The notes: generated by a model from the letters alone, not told the origin. Counted from the first letter of the stretch, positions 44,591-56,030 are shown. The stretch: DNA of 64,000 bases from Bryoerythrophyllum caledonicum (GCA_963971425.1 OZ020522.1:4810168-4874167), one strand, 5' to 3'. Translations and numbers: made by a program.

Positions 44591-44689
44591 GTGCGCATGG
44601 AAGACAGGGACCACATGACCTTGAAGAACTTGCGCACAAGTGTTGCAGAGGCACATGCACTTCTCAGCCTCCATAGCCCCTCCAGCGCG

Positions 44690-44899
44690 CACCTCCACCG
44701 CCATAGCCACGCCTCTCTCGAGTCTGCCTCTCCTCTCCTCGCGCGAGCGCGCGCGCTCTCTCTCTTCCTCTCATTTTCTCGCTCTTTCTTGCGATCTGTC
44801 TTGCTGCCTCTCCCTACATCTTACTCTAGGCGGTTATTGCATCTGGTTTTCTTGGAAAGCGGCTTGTATTTCTCGGTTTCAGGGACGGAGCTGCTACGG
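44690..44899 (+). promoter_or_regulatory. CT-rich leader of the 45-47 kb gene (tentative)
   Basis: A pyrimidine-rich tract with CGCGCGCTCTCTCTCTTCCT is followed by a good donor (CTACG|GTAATTACG, 44899/44900). This looks like a first, largely untranslated exon of the downstream plus-strand gene. Plant core promoters often have such CT patches. Confidence 0.35.
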
Positions 44900-45136
44900 T
44901 AATTACGTTCTTGAGAGCTTGAATTGTTTATAATGTGGACAGTTGTGGTGTGAGCGTGAGGTTTCGAGGTTTTAGGAGTGTGATAAGAGTTGTTGAGGAA
45001 GGAAACGTGTGCATTAGGTCGAGATTTTGTTTGTTTGTTCAATGTGCTCTGGGATGGAGATTTGAGTGTCGCACAACTGAAGTGAGAGGGCTGCGTGTAT
45101 GTGGATGCGACAATCTTTATTGTGATTTGCGAGCAG

Positions 45137-47169
45137 GAGTGGATTGAGCAGGAGTGGATTGAGTGGATTGAGGGAAGGCACGGATGCGGGGACCGTCGTT
45201 CTGGTGCTCTCTCTGTTGCTTATGCCTTTGCTTCCTGTGCTGTCGACCGCGCCGGCGCAAGCGGATGGTGTCTTCTTCTGGTCTCTATTGAGTACGTTCG
45301 ATCGCAGACTTCTATCAAGTGCGAGGTATGAGGAATTTTCTCACCTATCGCTGGCCGGCAGATGAAGTTCTTATTAACAATTTGGATTGACAATTTTTAA
45401 GGAGTGGAACTGTACTTCTGATTTGAATGTCAGCACGCCTTTCATCATTAATTGAGGCTTTGACTTTGGTGGAATTAATCGCAGGACAGTATCTGAAACA
45501 TGTTAGGGTGGGAGCTTGAGTACGAGGAATTCGGTGTTTCAAGCTGAAAGTGTGCAGGAAAGAGGGATGATGTTTTTTTTCGTATCCCTCTGTGTGAACC
45601 TGCTCTCCGCAGTTACTCGTCCCTGGCGCCAGCTGTTCTGGCTGGTGCTGCACTTGTACGTTTCTGTATGCACCGTTGTGGTGAACCGATTCGCAAGAGC
45701 ATATTTAAGGTGCATTGAGGTGGCGACTGCATATCGCCGTGAGAGAGAGGTACAGTGCATTGCATACTTATTAAGTATTTCTGCTTGTTCAGTGTTCTTG
45801 TTCTACAAAAATTGGATTTTCTTAGCAAGTGTGGCACTTTTACACTACGATGTCTTGTGAATTTTCTTACACCCTAATGCATTTGGCAGCTGGTGGTACG
45901 ACTAGTTTCTGTGAGACGTGACGTCGAAGAATTGAAATTGCGGAATAATGAGCTCTCAAAAAAATTGGACGCGTTTACAAGGGATCGCCGACGACTTTTG
46001 GAGTCTTTGGATCTTGTGAATGATGAGAAATTGAAGGCGATGGAAACTGTCAGGTTCCTTAAGAACAAGGTCGTTGCCTAAACCCGCATGGATTATATAC
46101 TAGAGAAATTTGCCTTATGTGCTGATCAGGCATATTGTTAAATGCCTTGGGATTTTTTTTCGTTTCTTTCCTCGCTGTTGGCTTAGGGGAATGCGCATGT
46201 CTTTCGCGTTTATTTGAACATCTGCTACATATGTGATGGTGCGTGATATTTTAAATCATTGGCTTCTGACTTCTATTGGTTTAGGTCCACGATTTGGAAA
46301 TCGTAAATCAGCAATTAGCGGAGAGCGAGGAGGTGCAGCGGAGGGGTCTGGTGAATACCGTTGCAGCACTGACAGCTGCCAACAAGCTTTATGCAGAAAA
46401 GAAGCAGGACAGTCTCAGCAATGTGTTTTCGGAACACGATAAAGTCGTGGAAGCCAAAGATATTGCAAGCAAAACTCTTCATGATGTTCTCATCAAAGAC
46501 TCTTATCTTGAGTCTGATGAAATGCTTTCTCAACTGAATGGGCTACCTAACTCTATCCCGCTTGATTTGAAAGATTTGGAGGTTCCTTTAATTGGTGAGC
46601 AAGACCAGGGTGTCGCCTTCATCTCAAGTGTGTTTAGTGCTTTGCTTTCAACTCTGGTGGCGATGATTGCGTGGGAAGCAAAGGTTAGCATTCAACCGAG
46701 TAATACTACGTTTCCTGGTATTATAACTCATTTTTTGTACTTACCTGACGGCTCGACCGGCATCGCAATCTTGCTGTTTTAAAACATATATTCGATTTCA
46801 TATTAGCTGAAGCGACCATGTTGAGATTTTACCTCTCTTTAAAATCATCGAAAGTGTTGTGAAATTGTGTTAATTCCACTGCTATGCATTGTGCAGGATC
46901 CATGCACACCTCTTGTGGTTGCTTTGTTCATTGTGGTGGGCATGTCGCTTGCCAACGTAGTTCGTGTTTTCAACAAAATACAGAGCCATCAAGGTTTCTT
47001 AGCTATAGCGCTCCTGAGTCTAAACTGGTTTATGCTAGGAACCTTAGCACACCCTGTCTTGCCATATTTAGGTCAAATGTGGACCAGCATGTTCTGGTTT
47101 TTGGGTCGTCGGTTTGTTAGGTTGCTAGGGTTTGCAAGAGTCGCAGGCACCGTTCACAATGAGTTGTAG
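45137..47169 (+). CDS. Coiled-coil membrane protein, function unknown
   Basis: Five exons are supported by phase-0 joins: about 45137-45325, 45558-45749, 45890-46069, 46285-46683 and 46897-47169, giving at least 407 residues. The 5' end is uncertain because no ATG lies in frame in the first of these; a further upstream exon is likely, or translation starts at 45567 (344 residues). The N-terminal part is hydrophobic (MFFFVSLCVNLLSAV, LFWLVLHLYVSVCTVVV), followed by a long heptad-rich coiled coil (DVEELKLRNNELSKKLDAF to NQQLAESEEVQRR), and two or more C-terminal membrane spans (VVALFIVVGMSLANVV, FLAIALLSLNWFMLGTLA). This arrangement suggests an endomembrane or tether-like protein. I do not recognise the family. 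Confidence 0.7.
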
Positions 47170-47460
47170 TTCCAACAAAACACGATAGCTCAAACTCAAG
47201 CTTAGCCCCTAGCAAGTTCGAGGACCGTAGATGGAAGACTTTAGTCAGGCTTTTCTGTAAATAATGATCTGGTAGAGAGCGTATGATACATGAGTGTACA
47301 GAATAGGATGGCTCTGAAAGATTTGAAATACTAGAAGAGTGCCAGTTGGAATATGAAGTGGAGCAGACGCAATTTGCTTCATTTTGCTGCAAATGTAAGA
47401 TGTTTTCAAGGATTTTGCTCCAATGTGCCGCTGCACCTCTTTGTTTGATTTTTGCAGATC

Positions 47461-47592
47461 AATGTCTTGTATATTGATGATACTGACTTATCTGTTGGCC
47501 AGGACCCCGATTGTGTAGCTTCACATGATCTGGATAATTTGTCCCGGCCAATTCGTGACATCATCAGCGGAGTCTTGTACCTGGCAAGGTGA
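47461..47592 (+). other. Possible orphan exon
   Basis: After a good acceptor (TTTTTGCAG) a 43-codon frame reads VLYIDDTDLSVGQDP ... LYLAR and ends in TGA. It could be an alternative last exon of the coiled-coil gene or part of the neighbouring B3 relic. No domain is recognised. Confidence 0.25.
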
Positions 47593-47655
47593 TAAGTCCT
47601 AATTTTGCTGATGTGCACACGGACAGGCTGCTTTAGATTCTGATTTTCCACTGCT

Positions 47656-47893
47656 TCAGGGGATGCTTGAAAGATGCCCGATGCGAATTTTCGTTTCTGA
47701 CAAGGTAGAGAGAAGCTGCGTAAGTTCTCGACTCTACCTTACAGATGGTTGGTGAGAATTCGAAGATGAAAACGGTCTCGACGTAGGGCAAGAGCTAACA
47801 TTCGCTCTCACTGCCGACTCTCTTTGTAGTACTGCCACCGTTCAAAGAGAGGCTGAGAAGACTCCTGGTCGGCTTCGAACGGAGAGCTCGTGA
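47656..47893 (+). pseudogene. B3 domain relic
   Basis: The frame reads QGMLERCPMRIFVSDK ... SSRLYLTDGW, a TGA, then EFEDENGLDVGQELTFAL. This aligns with B3 domain 2 of the gene at 40330-41708 (QGIHERSLERIVVCK ... SRLYLTDGWREFADEN ... VGEELVFTL). The stop replaces the Arg of GWREF. The first half of the domain is missing. Confidence 0.8.
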
Positions 47894-48049
47894 TCACCTC
47901 AATGTTTGATCAGGTTTCCTACTTGTCGAGGGGGTGTCCTGGTGCTTACTTTACTGCAATTTTTTTCCACGAGGTTCTATTCCGGAAAGCGAGCATTCTC
48001 AACTGTACTACTTCCACGCTTGTTGCAAGCACATATGCGGCAGCTACGT

Positions 48050-48300
48050 CTATGTACGTTGGCCTGGATCTCCCTATCGACCCCGGTCGGGCGTGACGTG
48101 CGGTGGAGTGGATGCCTTGCCCTGGAGTGGCTGCCTCGACCCCCGAGCCTTGTTCTGCTGATGGCTATCCGTGCCACGGTGGTGCCCTGCCACGCTATTG
48201 CACTCCATGTCCCTACGCGCTACGGTGGTGTATCCCGCCACGTCGTCGCCCCGCCGGGCTGACGCCTGCCTAGCTCTTCCACCTGTTTGCCCGACCTCAT
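48050..48300. other. GC-rich non-coding island, relative of 11430-11760
   Basis: GC-rich, with GCCACG, GCCTTGCCC and CTGCCTAGC words as in the patch after the GH31 gene. The function is unknown. Confidence 0.3.
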
Positions 48301-48719
48301 CTAGTCCCCATTCACATTTGCCAGGCTAATTGTCTCTCTCATCAACCCCACTTCAATCTTCTTGGACATCACTTCCACCTATGTTCTTAGGTGTCTAGGT
48401 CACTTGAATGTGCCCCTATCATAGCGTATCAAGTGCGCTATCAATGCAACCGTTGAAGATGGCAACCTCTCCAGCTTGGAGGGTTTGTTCTCATTGACGG
48501 CTGCAGGCAAGGTTCTTTGTCAACGTGTTTTTGTGAGCAATCATGTTGTGAGTTGTAAGGGTTTGGAGGGTGATTCATTGGTGTTTGAATGCATGGAAGG
48601 GAGTGGTTGTTTTGGGGTGGATTTAGTGAAGCATCTTTGAAAAACGGGCAAATGCATAGAGAGTAAGGTTGTGGTTGGGAAGATTGCGTGGCTGTTGGAG
48701 TGGGCTTTGAATTTTGTGA

Positions 48720-49094
48720 TTGGGCAGTGCCGTGGAATCATGTCCGGAGCACATTGTCCTGCGGCTGGAAGGGAGAGGTGGGTCGAAATCGTGGATAGGG
48801 TTGGCGGTTTTAGGATTCTGTGACGTCGGACTGGGGAGCGATAGTGTGGCATTTCGGTATACCACCTTCATATTTTTAGACAACAGCGTTTGCGAGGGGA
48901 ATTGGAGGTTTTCGGCCACGTTTCTACCGCATGGAGAGCCTGCTGAGGAGACATCTAGCCTGCCAACCCAGGTTGTGGAGGAGAAGAAGAACAAGCCACC
49001 CTTCAAGTGGGGTGGGAAGTACCCTGGTGTGACTGGTGACCTCGCTGGAACATCAGAAAAACTTTTCTTCATAGTATCCACTATCGCGACGTGA
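48720..49094 (+). other. Unrecognised open frame of 124 codons
   Basis: The second half (GNWRFSATFLPHGEPAEETS ... KNKPPFKWGGKYPGVTGDL) does not look like random sequence, but no domain is recognised and the opposite strand is also open. It may be an exon of an unknown gene or a repeat. Confidence 0.25.
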
Positions 49095-49215
49095 GCGGGG
49101 GTTGTCGGGACATAGGCGGATGCTGTCAAGAATTGGGTAGGGACTATGGTAGGGGCTATTGCGACGTGGGTAGGGACTGTTGCGATGTTGGCAAGGGCTG
49201 TCACGATGTGCGGGA
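49085..49215. repeat. Short GC-rich minisatellite
   Basis: Repeats of the form GGGCTATTGCGACGTGGGTA / GGGACTGTTGCGATGTTGGC about every 27-30 bp. Confidence 0.6.
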
Positions 49216-49414
49216 AGTCTTGCAACATCAACGTTCATTGTACTTCAACATTTTTCACGACAGGCATGGCCGATACTCTATTGCATCTGGTGAGAGACTT
49301 TGTGGTCTCTGGTTTTGCCACTTCTTGATTTATGAAAAAAGGGAAGTTATGTTTTTCCTTCCACCATTATGAAAATCCGGTGTTTGATTATTTCTGTCCG
49401 ACCTCATCTTCCAG

Positions 49415-50887
49415 GTGGAGTCCCAAGTTCCGTCGGACCCAAGAAAATTATCGTATGTGGAAGCAATATCCGTGCTGAGCAACAAGGCCACTATACTTGA
49501 TGTCCGCTCTCTCTCCGACAAGGATCAGCTTCGTATACAAACGAGTGCCGTAGGGTTTATCAATGGGGTTCGTGTTCTTTCTTTATCTTCGTTATGCAAA
49601 TCAATATTGAATTTTTTATATGTTTGTTCTTCCATTCACCATACAACTCAGTTTGCATGGCAAGTTTGGATTGGAAGATGTCGTCGTGTGCCAGAGCCGC
49701 TCCATGGAGCGCGGACAGCACCTACGCGTTGCGTACATGATTAGCGAATATGAGTGGATGTTCGTGGATGTGGATTGCTTGTGGCAGCATGAGGCGAGGA
49801 GGGGTGGGCCACCCGCCAAGCTAGCAAAGGTCCCATTCTTCTGCTTGCACTGCAAAGTGGACTTCCACGACAAGGCGGAACTTGGTTATCATCGGCAATT
49901 ACAGAAGTGTCTGGCATACGATTATGTGGCACTAGGAGACTTGAGAATTTCCCCGTCGTGCCGCACGGAGGGAAACAATGAGGTGAGAGTTGTGTTTACA
50001 AAGTATAAGATGAACCTTTCAGATGCACTATGTGGGACACCGGGGCGGAAGGGCGGTACAACTAAGAGCTCGAAGCAAAAATCCATCTGTGTTTGCAACC
50101 CCATCATCCAGATCACTGTGAGGAGGAAGACGTCCCACAACTTGTTTGGTGCAAGAAGTTTGTGGTGAGACCTCCGAATCCTGGCATGACAGTCGCGTCA
50201 GCCTCAACTGCGCCGGCTACTATTGTAGGTTTGGAGATCTTTAGGGATGGGCGGGAGACATTTGTCGAGAGTCGAAGCGGCCGGAGCTTGTGCAAGCGTC
50301 GAGGATCCTTTGATGTGGCGGAGACGGACAACATATTGGGATCTGTGTGGAAGCGGCCATGCATTCCCACCACCACTCTTACAGCAGGTGGATGTGCTCG
50401 TCCGCAATCTCCTGGTGTAGCAACTACGGCCCCTCTAGGAATTTCCACGATAATGTTGATGGCTTCAAGGCTGACTGCTATGGCTATTGCAACCTCTACA
50501 CGTGTTCCACAATCCAAGCAGACTGCACTTGAGTCTTCTCTATCCCTTGTGACGCAACTAGCACCTCCTTCCCAGTGTGAAGAAGCACCTCCTCTGCAGC
50601 AAATCATGGCCCCTCCCGCAGCTAGAAGCGTGTGTGGAAAGTTTCCACGACTGGGTCCCCATCTTCCCGCATCGGAGTCACACCGTATGTCTGCCCTCCT
50701 AGTGCTGGTATTTTCCAGCTCTATATCCAAGAAGGTCAAAGTGACTTCATTGGCAGCCGCGGCTGCAGGTTTCTTAGATCCATGGAAGTTGGTGCGCACC
50801 AAGGCCATGGCGGAGGCTACTGAGATGTTTCCTGACATTGATATCGCGTTGTTGCGACCGCTTCCCTCTGTTGCCCCTAGCCTCTAG
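49415..50887 (+). other. Unrecognised coding-like region with one zinc-finger-like motif
   Basis: Several open frames follow each other: 49415-49573 (VPSDPRKLSYVEAISVLSN; acceptor CCAG before, possible donor after), 49660-50168 with FFCLHCKVDFHDKAELGYH (a C2H2-like Cys-x2-Cys-x12-His pattern), and 50093-50887, Pro/Ala/Ser-rich with VWCKKFVVRPPNPG and EMFPDIDIALL. They are in different frames, so either introns or frameshifts separate them. The last frame ends 75 bp before a hAT-like element. I cannot name a product; it may be a decayed gene or another transposon. Confidence 0.35.
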
Positions 50888-51185
50888 ACTCTACCTATTG
50901 ATAACGTCATACAAGATTGTAACAATGAATTTTCTTTTGCACCGCAACAAGGCAGTTCTAACAGGGTTGTCTACATAGACAGACAAGGGCCCAAAGACAG
51001 CGGACGGACGGACAGTAGGACGGACGGACAGGACGGACAACACTTTTTGGCGGACAATTGCGTGTAAAAAAAATTACAAACCCTAAATCAAATTTTCAAC
51101 TCACCCCCTAGTAAAACACGTGTGCACAACACGTCAGACAGCTTTTCACGTCACATCAAGAGGCGAGCGCGTGCCTTCGAACCGC

Positions 51186-51640
51186 GCGCAGAACATTTGG
51201 GGTCGGGCGCATACCAATCTAGACCGGGCGCGTTCATGCAGGGCCGCGCGCGTACCGCTCAGGGCCGGGTGCGTGCATATCAGGGTCGGGCGTATACCAC
51301 TCTGGGCCGGGCACGTACCCCTCAAGGCCGGGCGCGTACCCCTTAAGGCCGAGCACGTGCAAATCAAGGTCGAGCGCGTACGCGTCAGGGCCGGGCGCGT
51401 ACCACTCAGGGTTGGGCGCGTACGCGTCAAGGCCGGGCACGTACCACTCAGGGTCGGGCGCGTGCATATCAGGGTCGGGCGCGTACCCCTCAAAACCGGG
51501 CGCGTGCATATCAGGGCCGGGCGCGTACCGTCAAGGTCGGGCGCATACTGTTACGGGCCGGGGGCGCAACGTTACGGGCCTGGCGCGTACCGTTGTGGGT
51601 CGCGCGCGCACCTGCCTATCGGGCGCGCGTAGTTAGGGGT
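51186..51640. repeat. 21-bp GC-rich minisatellite, about 20 copies
   Basis: The unit GGGCCGGGCGCGTACCACTC plus A is 21 bp. Because 21 is divisible by three, the array is open in several frames on both strands (for example GRARTTQ repeats). It lies inside the hAT-like element. The open frames need not be translated. Confidence 0.9.
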
Positions 51641-51904
51641 TGGTCGCGCGCGCTTGTGGGGAGCGTTTGTGCCTTTTAAGGGCTGAGGTAGAAAGAATTT
51701 GAAAGAATACAATTGTACAAGGGTGGTCCAACCTTAAAATTATTTATTTCAATGTGGTGCCTTCATGAATGGGCACTCTCAACTCCAAATACATATTTTA
51801 AGCCACGGTACTATTGTACCATGCAATCACCACACCACTAAATGTAGTTTTAACTTGTAGTACCTTCGTGTCCGCATATGGTTCTTTTATAGTGCTGGAG
51901 CCGG

Positions 51905-52220
51905 AGCATCTGGGGCCGGGCGCGCACAAGGGGGACTGCGCGCGTACTCTATGTGGTCGGGCGCGCACGCGGTGAGGCCGAGCGCGCACAATGTGGGGCC
52001 GTGCACGTACTCTATGTGGCTGGGCGTGCACGTAGTGGGCCAAATGCGCACGGGCCTGAGCGCGTACGCGAGAGGGCTACGCGCCTACATGAGAGGGTTG
52101 CGCGCGTACGCGAGAGGGCTGTGCGCGTATGCAGGGGGACTGCGCGCGGTTGCGATGAGGCTGCACGCATACAAGATGGGGCTGCGCGCGTACGCGACGG
52201 GGCTGGTTCTGGCGCGTTCG
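51905..52220. repeat. Second 21-bp minisatellite block
   Basis: Related 21-bp units of the form GAGAGGGTTGCGCGCGTACGC; same element, 265 bp after the first block. Confidence 0.85.
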
Positions 52221-52229
52221 AGCAGGGTC

Positions 52230-53385
52230 CGGCGTACACATTTCTGGATCAAGCACCTACCTAGTGGAGAGAACTTGACATACGCTAATTTCCAAAATTC
52301 CATTTCCGACATGTAGAAATGCCAATGTCAACTTCAATCAAGTTTACATGATGGGTCATCTACATAAAATTACTAATTTGCAATTTCCATGAATTCTATA
52401 AAAGTAAAAATTGCATAAAGTGGGTAGATTGGGTTTGTATATGGCAATTTTTTTCTGTGTTACAATATATTACTACAATTTTGGCACTATTACAATTTAG
52501 TGAATTTATTTGGTTGGCTCAAATGATTTGACTTCTATCTTCCAGAAATCTATGAGCATGTACTAAAAATTTGATTTACGTACAAAAAAATCATAAACAA
52601 TCCAATATTTTGAAATGTTCAAGGAAAGTAGTCAAACACTATAATGTTTTAAAAACATCTTCTAAAAATGTTATTAACACAATACTTATACCTACTTAAT
52701 CATTTTTTGGGGAGAGTTAGTACCTTCAATTAGCATGGGAAATGATTTGTATGGCAAACTTATACTCATATTAAGATAAAATATGGATAATTTGTATGGT
52801 AGAATGCCATCTCTTATCATTATGGAAGGCCGTTGCAATTGGTTACATATAATTCAACCAAGAATAATAATGTTGCATTAATATCGGGGATTTTGTTACA
52901 TCCCACATCATTTATTATGCAAGTAAGTAACATGATTTTTATTGTTTAGTCTTATGATTCACATGTTTGAGACAAAAGTTTAAGTTTTATTCTTCAACAC
53001 ATGATATAAATTCCACTACAAAAAAATTCTCGATGATACTATAGACTATTGTAGTCGGTTTTCAAATATTAGACAAAAGTGATTTTAATTTATTGACTAG
53101 AGTGCATGAAGTTGTACAATCATGGAAGATCATATTACATTCATCAAATATTTAATTTAAACGTATACAAGACTGTACATAACATTCACTTTATTACATT
53201 GTACAAATTCAAAAACATGCTGAACCATACAAACTTGATTAACGTCAGAGATAAACAACATTGTTTTGAACTAAAGCCATTTACAAATGAAGTGCAATTT
53301 ACAAAATTCACAAGGTCTATGATTTCAAAATGTTACAAAATTGCCCGTTTATCATTCATGGCACTACTTCCATTGCTATCAAATT
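52230..53385. other. AT-rich interior of the hAT-like element
   Basis: No gene or repeat with a recognisable end is seen. Confidence 0.5.
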
Positions 53386-53913
53386 CTACAACTTTAAAGT
53401 AAACACCAACTTTCCGTATTCCTGGATTTGATCGTCCTTTTCTTGGAGTAGTGCGCGTAATTTTTGAAGTTCTTCTTTGTTGCGGCTGGCTTCTTCTACT
53501 AGATTCTTGTTTTCCTGTAAACTCTGCTCATATTTAGCAAGAAGTTGAAGATGAGCCTTTCGGCCAATTGGAACATCATTAGAAGCCTCTAGGTTTTCAT
53601 TGATGTTCTTGTATGCAACCGCGTCCATCTCAATCGGATCTTCTTCCTTGCCGNNNNNNNNNNNNNNNNNNNNNNNNNNNNNNNNNNNNNNNNNNNNNNN
53701 NNNNNNNNNNNNNNNNNNNNNNNNNNNNNNNNNNNNNNNNNNNNNNNNNNNNNNNNNNNNNNNNNNNNNNNNNNNNNNNNNNNNNNNNNNNNNNNNNNNN
53801 NNNNNNNNNNNNNNNNNNNNNNNNNNNNNNNNNNNNNNNNNNNNNNNNNNNNNCTTCACGAGCCCGCCCCTCTGTCTGCACGCGCGCGACCCTGTTGACG
53901 ACGTGTCAGCCAC
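53386..53913 (-). other. Coiled-coil ORF interrupted by an assembly gap
   Basis: The C-terminal part reads as a coiled coil (HLQLLAKYEQSLQENKNLVE, LQKLRALLQEKDDQIQEYG). 200 unknown bases (53654-53853) split it, so the reading frame across the gap is not known; upstream codons (ADTSSTGSRACRQRGG) may not belong to it, and no ATG lies in frame upstream. It lies inside the hAT-like element and may be captured or element-encoded. Confidence 0.4.
53654..53853. other. Assembly gap (200 N)
   Basis: Exactly 200 N; such a round number usually marks a scaffold gap of unknown true size. Confidence 0.98.
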
Positions 53914-54100
53914 GTAGTCGCCTTCGTGGAAGTGGGTAAATTGATTTACCTCGACTCATGGTCAAACCGGGGTTGACCCTTATCGGACGGACAACAGCCT
54001 CTACCGGACGGACAGCCGGACGGACGGACACTACCGGACGGACAGCCGGACGGACGGACACTACCGGACGGACGGACGGCCGAACAACCCTGAGTTCTAG

Positions 54101-55145
54101 AGCTGAGAGCCTTGCAGATGGACTAACAGTTGGGGAATGCTACTTTGTGAGCCGTGAGCAATGAGCTGAAAAAATGGGTTAAGACAAAAAATTGTGTAGG
54201 TTTAAAATAATTTAGCAACTTCTTACTTATAGAGGGGCCTATGGCCGTGGATTTTTTTACACTATGGAGACATAAGACTTAAAATGATGGGATGCTTTTG
54301 ACTTTAAAAAAAATAGATCAATTGTTAAACTTTCATAAAATATCCTAGTACTGTGGATAAATGACCTTGTACAATATTCAATTAATATGGTGTACAGTGT
54401 ATTTAGAAGATGTTTCAAGGAAAACTACATATTTTCAGTAGTGCTCTTTTGGGAGGAAAATATCAGTTAAAGAAAGGTCTTCGTAGTTGGGCTCATTGTT
54501 CTTACCTCAAAGTGGATTAAATGTAAGAAGTAAACTAGGTGTCCAAGGTTAAGGGTCTTTGTTCATGATTTCTATTACTATTTTGAGTTTGGAACAACAA
54601 CCTTAATCTAGTTGCAGCTCCACAAATTAGTGTTCAGAAACTTCGAGTTTCCTTGCAAAGTCCTTCAACCACCAATTAAGACCGTGTCAAGCCTCATGAA
54701 GCAACTTGGATACACAACAATCAAAATTGGTTGGGCTTCTGTGTTGATGAGGTTCACCTATGACTCGCTGATTACAATTCAACCATTTGAAGAACTCAAT
54801 AGTGGATACCCTCCCTTGGAGAACATCCACCACAACTTGTTGTAGCAAAATGCACTTCAACCAGGAACATGAAAGACAATGTGACCCTGGGATAAGAGGT
54901 TAGCCTTAGGCAATGCACGACACCCTGGTTATTGCACATGGATAATGCAGCTACAAAAGTCAGCATAGTCGTCGTAACACAACAAACCTCGCCCAAAAAT
55001 CATGAGACCAACAATTAGCACAGACTCACAAGAGAGACTTGCATGCCACTTGATTACAATGACGATGCGATCTAACAAACTTCTAAATCTTCAATAGCAC
55101 TTCCGTCCACCCGAAATCAAATCGAAATTGAAATGAAAATAAACA
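54101..55145. other. AT-rich stretch without a gene
   Basis: No supported coding region or repeat structure is seen. Confidence 0.5.
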
Positions 55146-56030
55146 CAGAGCAAAAAACTACTACATGCCATCTGAATTGCCCTCGCTTCCAATACCTACA
55201 TCTGCCTCTACATCTAGAAATCGTAAATCGCCTTTGTCATATTTATGCCGCTGACGTTTTGGAAGTGGAAATTTTATGGTTGATTGAATTTCCACAACTT
55301 CCTTAGCCCAGACAGATAGAGAAAAGGTAGAAGTTGGAGATAACGCCAGTATGCATATTGGTAGAACTCTATAGAGGAATATAAACACAGTGAAATCTCA
55401 TTAAACAATGATGATGTACATATCATTGATAACAACTTCGAAATCAATAAATAGAGTTAAACTTACTCACATGAAGGTATGCGGTAGCTCTTCTGCTTCT
55501 TCTGAGGTGGTTCTCCTTGCGTACGTCACACGTTCTTCCTCTTCTCTTGTACCAATTCCGCACTTGGTTTCTATGATTGAATTCTTCCTCTTCTCCAATA
55601 CCGATTCCGCAGTTGGTTTCTATGATTGAATTCTTCCTCTTCTCCAATACCAATTCCGCAGTTGGTTTCTACCGCTAATTGAAACCAGTATATATTCAAT
55701 CATATATTAAAATTAGCGATGCCAATAGTGATCGAGAAATCTCTGAATCTTCTTCAAAGGCCAATATGTGTTGTCCAATTGACTGGCACACCCAAATAGT
55801 TGAACCTAAAATAGTACAAATTTGCCATGGAAATGATTCATTATAATTTATGAGAGTGGAAAATGAAAAATAGAAGTATAGAATGAAATAAAAGAAATTA
55901 TTACCCGTAGATGCATTCCAATCCAAAACAATATCCCCAACTTCTGTAAGGAATTCAAGAACAATCTTCATAAGATCGATTGCTTTCCCTGGAGCCCCTT
56001 CCTAAAGTGCACTGCCATGCATAAGTTGTG
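55146..56030 (-). pseudogene. Fragment resembling an amino (N6/N4) DNA methyltransferase
   Basis: On the minus strand from about 56005, EGAPGKAIDLMKIVLEFLTE followed by VGDIVLDWNASTG, then (after a putative intron with GTAATA...TTTTAG borders, about 55907-55812) STIWVCQSIGQHILAFEED. The order resembles the HPTxKPxxLxxxLI - pGDxVLDxFxGSGTT - lgRxxxgxExd arrangement at the C-terminus of beta-class amino DNA methyltransferases. The catalytic DPPY part is not seen, and in-frame stops lie upstream. A last open stretch (55388-55161, KEVVEIQSTIKFPLPKRQRH) may be its C-terminus. It lies directly downstream of the minus-strand gag. Function is probably lost; the assignment is by motif only. Confidence 0.45.
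55515..55672. repeat. 49-bp tandem repeat, about 3 copies
   Basis: TTGGTTTCTATGATTGAATT ... TTCCGCAG recurs with a 49-bp period (anchors 55564, 55613, 55662). The period is not a multiple of three, so it does not encode a peptide repeat. Confidence 0.9.

Larger units (their letters stand above)
50962..54092. mobile_element. hAT-like element, 3131 bp including an assembly gap
   Basis: It starts CAGGGTTGTC and ends GAACAACCCTG, inverted ends typical of hAT elements. The flanks carry an 8-bp duplication, AGTTCTAA (50954-50961) against AGTTCTAG (54093-54100), seven of eight identical. Next to each end is a GGAC-type tetranucleotide array (50998-51045 and 53984-54078), both in the same orientation; such subterminal repeats are common transposase-binding regions in hAT elements. 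No hAT transposase is seen; the gap may hide some sequence. Confidence 0.75.

Noticed and set aside
44313..44660. Phe/Cys-rich minus-strand frame that looks like a membrane segment
   Set aside because: The hydrophobic run comes from the AAGCAGA microsatellite.
50113..50838. Minus-strand frame of 241 codons
   Set aside because: It mirrors the plus-strand frame at 50093-50887; neither has a known domain, and the plus strand fits the neighbouring frames better.
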